Shown piece after piece: positions 23,401 through 35,400 of a stretch of 64,000 bases of DNA. The notes under the pieces were generated by a model. That model ran no database searches and was not told the DNA's origin. It worked only from the letters and a program-made list of their open reading frames with translations. Numbering within the stretch: position 1 is the stretch's first letter; each line of letters starts with the position of its first letter. The stretch comes from Platycnemis pennipes (Eukaryota; Arthropoda; Insecta; Odonata; Platycnemididae): assembly GCA_933228895.1 (NCBI GenBank), contig OW121848.1, positions 154,024,688 to 154,088,687 on the forward strand, written 5' to 3'. Both the position numbers and the translations under genes were made by a program.

Positions 23401-26400
23401 GCATTCGTCGCCAGTCGCATTCCCTCGGCGCATCACGAGTCGAATATTTCGGAAGGGCCCAGTCGTCCCTTCGTTGGTCCTCGGAGTAATCTGGGAATCT
23501 ATGGGTCGAAATGGAGAATTCCCGCGCGTATGTTTCCAAAATGTTATCAAGTGGCTGCAGGTCGGCGTGACCGCCTCGCATGCCTGTGACTGCGACACGG
23601 AGGGAATATTAATGCATCCCGACCCCTCGCCTCGGTGGTGCCGTGGAATGCGGCGGTAACTCCCTCTACAACGCCGCACCCTCCAATGTCAACGACCCCC
23701 CTCCCTTTCAGCGTGCGTGCTGTCAAAGGCCGGTTGACGCGTGCTGTCACGCCGTTCGCCTGTCGCATCGAACCCAAGGCATCGAGTATCGGTCGTCCAC
23801 GAACGGACGCAGACGCGCTGGACGGCGTCTTCGGAGTTGCCAACTCTCTCAGGGGTTGTGTTTTTAATCGTCGGGATTATCTCGATTGGGTTACCAAGGA
23901 GTCACGTGGTATAAACACGAATTGTTCACAAATTTTGTTCGTTTATAGTCGCTGTTTACAACTTAATTCATTGTTTAGACATGTGTTTTACCTGGGGGTT
24001 CTATAGTCGAGACTCAGATAAAGCAATTAATGATAACTGAGTATGATCATTAATGATGACCTACAAGCAATTGAAAATTGGTGTGATACATGGCAGTTAG
24101 ATTTACATTTTTTTAAATGTGTACCTAGTAATGATTTTTTGGAAAAAGAAAAGTTCTCCTCCTAGCACTCACAAAATAAAAATTAATGAATTAACAAACG
24201 TGGAATCCATTAAATATCTTGGAATAAGACTGACAAATGATCTTTCCTGGTGTAAACACATTCGTGAAATAATGGGTCAAGCGAATCGTAAACTGGGATT
24301 CATCAAAAGAGTATTGGGTAAATATGACGATCATGTACGAGGAATCAGCTACTTTTCCCTTGTTAGACCTCATTTGGAATATGCTGCCAGTGTATGGGAT
24401 CCCTACGAAATCTGTCTAAATAACGAACTTGAACGTGTGCAGCGAAGATCGGCAAGATTTGTAAAGGGACGGTACGATAACTATATTAGCGTAACCAGTC
24501 TGTTAAATGAATTAAAATGAGAATCATTGTCAAATCGCAGGTTGAAATTTAAACTTAATCTCCAAAATAAATTCCAAGATAATATTTCCGGTGATGATGT
24601 TAAAAATATTTAGCGAACCACAACTTACTATGGTAAACTGGACCATAATCACAGAATTAGAGAAATTTATTGCCGAACTGTCAGATTAAAATGTCCTTTT
24701 TTCCTCGTACAATTAGAGATATAAATAACGGTAAATATATCCAATACGAGAGTAGCAATGGATAGCATAGGTAGCTGCATGTTGGTATGAGGACTCCCTT
24801 ACCTTGGATATACTCCTTCTATCCCAATCTCTCCCTTTTTTCCTCCACCCGTTATTTTTACGTCTTGGGAGAAATTTTATTTTTTCATTTTTGATTCTCT
24901 TCTTTCACAACAGTACATATACCTAGCTTGCCTCAGACAAGTTCTTCAGCTAAGTCCGCCGGGTAAACAGTCTGTGACGAAATGTGCACAATCGACGTCA
25001 ACTATTCCCATCATTCTAAAACGCAGCGATTTTCAAGTCCGTTATTGCTCGTGTATCCCCTGGAGGCGAAAGAAAAACTGAATCTTGGGTCACTATGAGA
25101 AAAGCACATAAACCATGACCCTGTATTCCACGACCGGATTTAAAAAAAGAGTTCCTGAAGTTCCAGTTGAAAACTTCCACCATCTAGTCTTTCCTCCTCT
25201 AACAAGGCTACAAATCTCCGATGTCCTAAATCGCACCACACCAAATCGACCTTGATTCCCTATTAAAATGTACCCTCCTTACCTATAAATCTCTCTGTTC
25301 GATTCCGGACGTCAAGCAGGAGAAATTACATGAAGAACTGACAATCTGAAGTGAAAATTTTCAGATACCTTCACCTCTCGCCCTTGCACAAGTTCTTTTC
25401 ATTAGTTCCGAAGAGAAGTTATAAAAAGGGTAGCTTGGCTATTGAGTTGTTGGTTACATTTTCGGCTGATATTTTCTGAAATATACCTTCATGTTTAGTT
25501 TTTGATTGATAATACTTGATTTAAATTGAATTTCCCCATTTTTTCTCACCCAATATTGGAAAGAGCTGTTGTCCTGGACAAGCGTTATCGGCTAGAAAAT
25601 CATTTCCTGTTCTCATTACACAGCATGTGTGAGACCAAATTTGTTCGTATAAAACTAGTTATGTTTTTCTACACAGATTTTTACAGTAAAACCAACCAAG
25701 GTTTCAACGCTTTAGCGGCATTATCAATGGGCTCTCATTAGGGAGCTTTGCCTCGAGAGACCAGTCAAGTCGACGAGACGAATCCAGTGAACCGTTGAGG
25801 CGTAATGACGCTAAGGCGTTGAAACCTTGCTTGTGTTTTACTGTGAAAGGCTGTGTGATAAACTACGACTACTTTTCTCAATACCATGAGCTGCCACAGA
25901 GTAACGCCTTGAGGAGTAGAAACACGTAATTAGCAGGTTATATGCCTTGCAAATCACCGAGCATGTCGGTGCGATACCGGACATCAATTTGTGGCAGCCT
26001 TTAACGATCAGCTATATAAATCGATAATTTACAATTGCGAGTTGCTGGGGTTCGCGGAGGGTCACTCGATGAGTGTGTCCAGAGTGCAGCTGGGTTGACT
26101 TCTTTTCCTTCCGGCAGGTGACGAGGTGCTGGCGGTCAACGGAGAGAGTGTCCGGGGTCTGTCGCACGGCGAGGCCATCGCACTCTTCAAGAAGGTCCGA
26201 TCCGGACGGCTGGAGCTCCGGATAGCGCGTCGGCAGCTGGCAGACGCAGCCCACAGGTGAGAGCCACCACTTCTTGGGCACCAGTAGAAATATTTCGTGG
26301 GGCCCCGAGAGGTACACTCAGGGGTGTGAATACCAGCTGTAAAAATGCTTTTCCAGGCTTCGGCTTTTTCGTTACCACGTCTGCTGGTATATAGATAATA

Positions 26401-29400
26401 AGGCCTAGTTGTCTCTGTTCGAGGCTACAAAGATGTTACTTTGTTAAAAATGGTACAAAGCTCGACCGAGTTGGAGGGTCCTATCCGAGGAAAACGGTGC
26501 TGACATCGCGGCAGTCCGCCGATTTAGAAGCTGAACATGTTTTACGCTTTATTCGATTGCTTTGATTCTATACAATATTTATTCATGTATAAAGGCTTAA
26601 TTTCGAGAATAAAAGATTATTCTACGCCATTAAGGTTTTTATGGCTTTATATTTTCTCTCATATCTTAGGATTACTCCCCCTAATATGAGTGATTTTTGA
26701 CTATTTTTTTCTCTTAATTTATTAATTTTTCTTTCTGCAGTGCCATGCATTAAGTGTTATCGGAAACATTTGCGACAGAGGAGCATGTTTCTGGCAGCGA
26801 GGAGTGATAGTTGGAACTTTTTATATTAGTGTCAGCGGACTTGGTGAGGGAAAAGCCGAATATCTGACGGATTTTTGGCCGAGGTATCTACCGCCTTAAA
26901 ACACCACTTACATTTTAGGTGTCTTCAAATGTGTCTTGGGCTGATGCTGGGGATGGTGGTCGATAAATTTTATTCCCCTCCCCTGAGGTCCATTTTCTCC
27001 ACTAAGAATAGCGAGCACGGCGTGATCACACACAGTAATAACCTTTCGCGTTAAACGAAGAAATGGGAAGAGGCTCCATGCGTCATGCTTCCCATCCCGA
27101 GGGAACGAGTTCGAATACCGGTGGTCGCACACATTTTTCAGTGCACTTGCGGTCCACACTTAAATGGTATGTAGAAAGCAATTTTCAAATTCCATCAATA
27201 GGAATTATGCACTCCCTGCACCACTTATCCACGGAACACGCAGTCACGGGTTTCAATTTCCTTAACTAAAAACATATATGGGGTCGTTTACCATATATTT
27301 TTATTGCCGAATCTGATAGACCCTGTGAAATAAAAATACGCGTATTTTTCCGTTCTTCGATCCGTCAATTAGTTCCCAAGTTATAAGCGGCGAAAAACTG
27401 ATATTTTTTAACCCTTTTGGAAATGTGGGCGTGCAAAAGAATTGTACGTCATCTATTTTGTCCAATCGCAACAGAGGCTGCGCAGCCCCTTCGCCAAATC
27501 ACAATGGGGAACACACAGCTGTCTGCCGACGACGGTTGACTCGAAGATTTATTTCGGGATATTTCGACAAGCATTGCATATTAGAATACTTCGTAATTTC
27601 AGAATTAGGAAATAAACTTCGACACGCTTATAGTCACGCCAATATACCAAAATATTTTTTGTTCAGTTTTGGGTTATAAACGGGATGCGAAAGGATCTGT
27701 GCAGGCAGGCCTTTGTTTACATCTAACTATTTCGTATACAAAAGTGTTATTTCGGTTCCTAATATTCTGAATATGTTCCGAAATTCACAGAGTAATCGAA
27801 TCAAAAAAGAAAAGTTATATTTTTGTCATTTGAGAAAACAATAGGAATTACATTTCTTCTATTAAGAAACTGGATTATTTCAAAAGTCTATGACTTCCGT
27901 AAAGGCAAAGATATTCAACTACTAACCGAAGATCCTCGGTGCTGAGCTAAAAGACATCAAGTGCGTCCTCCGGGTTGCGGATGGTGGGTGGACCCCTAGA
28001 TACATATAGCCGTTTGCTGCGAGGTAGGCAAGCTTACTCGTCGAATAAGCAGTCCCTGTATAAATCTAAGGTATTAGTATGCAGAAGAAGAGAATAGGCC
28101 AATACCAATGTTAAATTAGGAAAACAGAAGCTTGAGGATGTGAGAAGAGTATGTGTAAAATCATGCACTCTAGCTGGGATGATTTCATCTCAATTGATTC
28201 TTGCTCCTGTGCTTAACTCCTTTAAGATTTTCACGGCCTGTTTGCAATCCTTCGAGTGGTCGAGTTATCAAAACCTGGCTGTCCGTAAGCAGTTCATTTC
28301 ATCAAAGTATAGTGATGATAAAGATTTTTAAGGAGAGAGAATATGAGGGTCAATTGTCGTGATAATTAATCTGCTTCAGGAGGACGACAGTACATCAGCA
28401 TGCCAATAAGCCATGTAGCAAACGATGTCCTCTTTTCTACATTCCAACAAATTCTGACTTCCATTTATAGTTACAATTCAACGAATCCTTGGTGTAATTC
28501 CTAATTGTAATTGAACTCCGTAAAATTCCCACTTGAATTTCTCTTAGCTGGCTCAGACCGCTGCAACTTTTTCTGTTCATTTCCAACCTCTGCCACTAAT
28601 TGGTAACGCTGCACGATTTCCTCTTTCACTTTTTTTCCATGTCGTTTAGGGGAGTTTTTCTGTTTCAAAAATGCGTTATTTCTTTTTCTGCTTTTGCTCA
28701 TATCCGGCAGGTGGCCGACATGTCATCACCGGGCGGAGCCAGTCGACGGGAAACGCGTTCGTCCCGAGATTACTCTAGCGACCTTGTTCACTCAGCGTTC
28801 GACTATCGAAGATGCCGATTAGAGAGACGACTTGTAGACAAGTTCTCAAATGATCATATCCTGAGTATAGTGTGACTTGTCTTTTGAAAACAGTCTTCCA
28901 ATACCTTCCTTCCGGCGAAGAATTTGTGAGTTCTGTTACCGCATTTTCTCAGGGTTGACATCGTCTCCACCAATAAAGCGTATTTTTTTCCGAATTATCC
29001 AATGCTTTGGGACAATCGGATTTCCCAAGGTAGAGTTTAGCCTCGGGATGGAAGTTTAATAGTAAATTGGATCAGTAATCTACTTCCTCACTGATTGCTA
29101 GCAGAAAGTAGTAATTGATGGAAGCAGTTATGACATTGTTAGGGTGGTCTACTGGGTTCCGCAAGGAAGTGTTATCGGCCCCGTGTTATTCCTCATTCAC
29201 ATCTACGATATCATCAATATCTATTCCTGCAACCTAAGATCAATTACTGATGATTCGGTCGTCTATCGAGAAATTAGTAAAAAAAAACAGACTATGAGTC
29301 TCTCAAAACCGATCTTAATTCTACCAATTCATGTTATAATTACTTAGGACTAAAACTATATCTAAAATGATGCACTTATTCTCGCAGGAAAAGTGGTAAT

Positions 29401-32400
29401 GACCACGACATTACAATGTTGGTGGAGTAGACATGAGTGTGGCAAGTGAAGTGACATATCTGGGCATCACTCTGACTTCAAATGTACCATGAAGGGGAAA
29501 TCATATTCGAAATATTTTTTGCACAGCGCTGAAGAGACTGGCATTTATCAAAGGAACTGTGGGAAAGTATTCACGTGGAAAAGTAAAAGAAAGTTGTGAT
29601 TTCACATTTATAAGGCTGGAGTATGTGACAAGCGTTTGGGATCAAAAGAATAAGCATTTAATTGGAGAGATTAATAAGATACAGAAGAAAGAATGACGTT
29701 TTGTAACAATCTCCTATGGACGTACAGGAGATTTCACTGAAACATTGGGCTTGGTTGGAAAACCCTGGATACTAGAAAGTTGTCCGCATGATTTGCTGAC
29801 TTCGGTGGCGGCAGGGTCTATAATCCACGTATAACAAACCCTTAGGTAGCAGGCTCGGATTTCGGTTGGAGTTTACACCCAGGGCTTGGATGTGTGTCTT
29901 CATTATAGCGTTATATAATGTAGGACAAAAAGCTAGTGTTGCTTCAGGAAGCTATAATGAAGATGGTGAATAAATAAGTTGAAGTTATTAGGAAAATTCT
30001 AATCCAACGAATTGGAACTGACACTGCAGACATCCTTCTTCTACCCACACTGAATGAAAGGGAAGCGAGTAAGGAGAGATCAAGTGTCGCACAGAGAGAA
30101 ATATGTAAGGATTCGAACTTCCCACGCACAATACAACACAAGACTGCAATGGAAACTCACTATTGTGCATGACTCCGTTAAGATTTTTCGCTGTTTGTTT
30201 GCAATCCTTCAAGTGGCCCAACTATCGAAACCTGGCAGTCAACAAGCAGTTAATTTTATTAAAGTATGGTGACGAAAAATATTTTTAAGGAGAGAGAATA
30301 TGATAGTCAATTGTCGTGATAATAAATCTGCTTTAGGAGGACGATGTTAGACCCGCATACCGATAAGTCATGTAAGTACATAACTAACGATATCCGCTTT
30401 CTCTACGTTTCTACTGATTCTCATTTCCACGAAAGGATTCGTTTTTACCACCCACAATACAATACAAGTTAGTTAGTTAGTTATTCAGGGGAGGCGACCG
30501 ATAGCTGAGGTCATTTGCGCCATTTTAGGGTAGGTGGGTAACTGGGTTTTAGTAGTATTTTTAGGGAACGGAGGAAGGGTGGAGAGAAACCCGGTGTTGG
30601 CATTAGCCTACTCTTAACGACAGGCGCCAGGGCTTAACGTCCCATCCGACGGACGGAGTACTGAACCCGAAATTCCCTCCACTAGGCACTCAAGTAGGGA
30701 TCGGTTTGCCATGGAAAAATCCGCTAACTAACTTGTATTTTGCGTGGAAAAAACGAATCCTTTCTTGGAAGTCAGTTTCAGCAGGGACGTAGACATAGCG
30801 AGTATCTTTAGGCATGTACTTACATGGCTCATGGACACAGCCGGAAATCAAACCCAGGCCCTAGTGATGGGAGGCCAGTACTCTACCCACCACACCAAAC
30901 CCCCCCCCCCCCCACAATATAAGACTGTAGTGGAAACAGTATAATGTATCGGAAAAAAATTACGCGCCACCATCAATTATACAGAATTTCGTTTTTAGCA
31001 AAATGACATCGTCACGGCAGAAGAAGTGTCTCGGAGAGCGTCCTGCGGCCGTGCACCTCGACTCCCCCCTTCCCCTATGAGCCGCACCTTCTTATTCGCA
31101 GGAAGGAGTGCCGCTCCGGGCGCGGGCCGCGTCTTAGCCGGGTGCGGCATTGGGTGCCAGTGCCTCAACGTCGGATATGGAGTCGTCGTATTTCACGCGA
31201 CTCCTTTCTCGTGGATGTGAGAAGCGTCTCTCGGGGAGAAGAAAGCTTCCAGAGTACCTCCTCGAGATCCCCGAGTGGGAAAGCGACCAGTTGCGTCCAC
31301 CGCGTCCTCTTAAGTGGAACAGGTCAGCCGTGGACAACAATAATAATCTGGGGAGGGAAAGGAAGGAGGAGAATGCCGATTTTTTGCCCGCCCCGACACA
31401 GCCATTACCTCTCTCGTCGTAAACTTGCCTCGGTGCGATTGCTGCGCGAGGTTTCTCTGCTGCCAGGGCTGCCAATCACGCGGAAATTTCGTCTGCGGTG
31501 GAGCTTGTGATGCGAGGCCCCTGCCAAGAGGAGCACCCGGGAACAGACGTAGAACAATGTTCCATAATTCCCGCGCATCACATCCTCCGATGATGATTAG
31601 GTACTCATTACAATCGAAATGTTGGGATACAAGGGAGATGATTCTCTGAATGAAGGTTGTCTCAGCTCCAGGAAATGCAGGGTACGGGAGGAGACCACAG
31701 CTCTCTTACGGATAGGTACGGTGTGGGAACACGGATCTATCTTTCGCGTTATCGCAAACTTTGTCGTTAGCACTTACCCCCAAAGTTAAAAAGGTCCAAA
31801 TAATAACAATGTATAAAATTCACTCCACTGATTGCAATAAGTGATTTGAAGTGCATTGCGGAAAATGAAGAATGGAGATCACGTTCTCTCTGATATAGGT
31901 TAAATCAAAAAATAACGATAATGCTAACGCACGCCGTATGAAGATCCACGGTTGAGGCCCTGATGCGTAATCATCGGTCCACTTTCGTTGCATCGTGAAA
32001 CTTGAGAAAATTCTATGGCACAACTTGTTTAGAGGACAAACGCAATAATAATGTGGATTACGTACTGTGGTAGATGAAGCATTCGTTGGATGGGTAAAGG
32101 CTGGTGATAGATTTAATGTCGCACCTGCATTGTGTATTAAAAGTGAAAAAGCATCTGTCATCTCCGATGGCCTTCGTCGGTCATATTGAAAAGGTCCCTC
32201 ATCTTCATCATGGGTCAACATTCCTAGGATTGGTTTGACGCAGCCCTCCGCTCGATTCTTCTGTCGGCCAACCTCTTCATATTTACGTAATTCTTCTCTT
32301 TTAAATCCTTCACAAATTGTTCCATACATCTTATACGAGGACTGTCGTTTCCATTCTTCCCGTTCACTTTTCCGTCAACGATTGTCTTCATCAGGCCATT

Positions 32401-35400
32401 GTGTCTTGAGATATCGTCGATTAAGTTGTCCCGTCATTTTTTCAGAGTTTTCAGCAGATTTCTCTTTTGTCGCACTTTTCTTAACACTTCTATGTATGTC
32501 ACTCGGTCGATCCATTTTATCTTCATCATTCTTAGGTAGCCCCACATTTCAAATTTTCCAGTGAAATGGTCCATAGTGCAGAGTCGGTGAGTATGCCGAC
32601 AGGCCATTTACAGCGAGTTTACAATGTACAGGAGGTATTATACAGCCGATTTGAGAAACCAGTGGCCTTATTAATTGGTAGGTTCGAACAAATGGGCTAC
32701 CTACTGGTAGTACTCGATAGGATAAAGTTTTTTTTGCGCGCGGTAAAATTTAGAGCAGTGAGGTGAATAATGGAATGCATTTTAAAAATTCGTCAAAGAA
32801 ACAGAGGAAAGTGCCTAAACACGCCAACAAGTGCTAAATATATAGTTTAAATAGATTAAATTTGAACTAGTTTTAGCATTAAAATTAACACTCAGGGGAA
32901 TCAAATAGGTAAATTAAGTATATAGGATAGTAATTAGATACATAGGTACATATATTATACAAGTAATACTCTCATGCATATTTTTATTATTCCAATTACG
33001 AGTCCTATACCATAAATCCTAAGGTTAACTCGTGGAAATGCTACGACAATGCGGAACGTTATTTTCTTATTTTGAGCCTATTCCTAGTCTTAAAACATTG
33101 GGATCGCATATTTACAAACCTTCTGACCACATCGATGTGAGAATAAAAAATGCCAATGAACTCCCTCTGAAATGGCACGAACGTGAAACTGCACCAATAA
33201 ATCAAGGAAATAATTATCTAAGGGACATACAAATTGGAGAGTGATAATAAAAAATTATGATTTGTGATTTTCTCTTCTAAGTGAACGTCGATTTTTGATG
33301 TTATGTATATGCGTGACGACGGTGGCGAGCGTAGAGATATGTTCGGGACCTCAGACGTCGTGCAGCGCGACTCGGAGAAACGACCATCTTTAGGGCATGA
33401 GAAGAAGATCAACCGTTCAGTAATCCCTTTGTCCTTTCTGCTAAAAAGGTACAGGAGGGGGGTGGAGGGAAAGGAGTTTGTTTTCGGTCAGAGCTTCGCG
33501 AGGCTCCCCCAGAGGGAAGCCGTGACGCAGCGTTGTCAAATCACCGTCAACTCGGGACTTAAAAAAATTTCGGCTCTGAAGTGTTAACTTTTTATTGGAA
33601 GTGTCTGTACATTAAAACCCCTTTTGCACAACTTCCGTAAAAAATTTCCCATGGACTCAAGAGACACCATAATGGCATGACTACGAACAGCTACGCATTT
33701 CTTTCAGTAGTTCCCTGCCACTGTTCCATCCAAGTGCCTATAAGATAAGTATTCTTGAGAATCAGGAGGTCGTGGCTTGGTGTGCAAGACTGATTGATAA
33801 CGTAAAGAGTTATTGAATGAGGAGGAAAAAGAATGTGTTGTCAAAGAGGACAAATTTATATGTGTTGAAAATGCGACGAAGGGAGAGAATGTGAAGATAG
33901 AGAGGATAGTTAGGATATTTGGGTAATGGGGTCGTTTACCATATTTTTTACTGCCGAATCTGATAGTTTGTAAAATAAAAAGACCCGTATTTTTCCGTTT
34001 TGTGATCCGTACATTATTTCTCGAGTTATAAGCGGCGAAAAACTGATGTTTTTAACCCTTTCGGAAAAGTGAGTGTAGTGCAACCTCAAACGTCTATCGA
34101 CTTCATCCAATCACAACTGAGCCCGCGAAGCTACTTTGCCTTATCGCAAAGGAGGGGGGGGGAGACACAGCTGACTTTGCCAATAGGAGCAGTGGCGACA
34201 GAATCTGTGCGAGCAGACCTTCCGAGAATCCCCCTCCACTCCCTTCCCTCCCACGAAAAGCACTTGACGGACGGGAGGAATATGACGTCATTGTTATCAC
34301 AGCAGCTTTTTCGGTGGGCGTCACCTTTTGCTCATTTTAATTTTTGATTTATGAGTGAATGGTTGTGGTTAGAAGATTAATTTTTTCACTAAAATTCATT
34401 TATCGTTTCCATCTAACGATTTCGTGTACAAAAAATGCCATTTCGATTTCCGAGTAAACACCCATTGGGTAATGGTAGGAGTTCTTTCAGGGAAAGGAGA
34501 AAGGGTGGAGAGAAAACCGCCTACTCTTAGGCGCCAAGGGGAAGGCGCCAAGGGGAACACGGCTTAATGTCCCATCCGACGGACGGAGTACTGAACTTGA
34601 AATGTCCTCCTCTAGGCACTCAAGTGGGGACCGGGTTTCCACTGAAAAATCCAACACTGCCGGGAATGGAACCCGGGCCCTCCGGATGGGAGACCAGTAC
34701 TATAGCCACCGCACCAACCCGAACCCCCTCCTTCAACTTTGTGTATGTTACAGACGCTCTTTTTCACTGAATATGAAAATACAATCTCGCTCTGCGTCGA
34801 AGAAAACCATCCGCTGAAGCATCTCAGGAATTGTATTGTTTAAAAAAAGTACAGTATGGCGCCGTAATGCATGCACAACATTTGGAAAACTGTTTATTTA
34901 GTGTAATAGTATTGATTTCCATCGTTCAAAGATTTGGGAATGTTAAAAAATTCTTTTTGTACGGTCCACTATAGACATTTATTGAGTAGGACCCAGGTAT
35001 AGTTACATAATAACATCATCAGGTTCCATTACCCGGTGATATGTGATTTTTTTGTGAGTTTTAGAGAAATTTAATGTGTATTACTCGGGTTTTGTTACAT
35101 AACACCAGGTCATCAGTTCGTTCATAACGTTCATCAGGTCCCATTACCCGGGTTGTACTCAATAAATGACTCTAGTGGACGATTGAAAGGGATATTTTTT
35201 GCTTTTCCGATATGGAGAGGCTCCACATAGTTAACCCTAAACATATTAGTCACGTTAAAAGATTTGTTTGGTGAGAAATCTCGAGAACGGGTAGTTATAG
35301 GTACCCTAAGATCTTCTGAAGGATTACCTGTAAGGCTGTACAAAATTATATGGATCCCTTTTTTCCATTGGGGAAATAGAGTGGGGAGAAGGAAGACTTA

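Larger units (their letters stand above)
21461..26117 (+). other. PDZ gene intron, 4.7 kb
   Basis: GT-AG intron; 21,540-22,440 and 24,801-25,680 are AT-rich sequence in which nothing was recognised. Transposons inside are listed separately. Confidence 0.75.
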
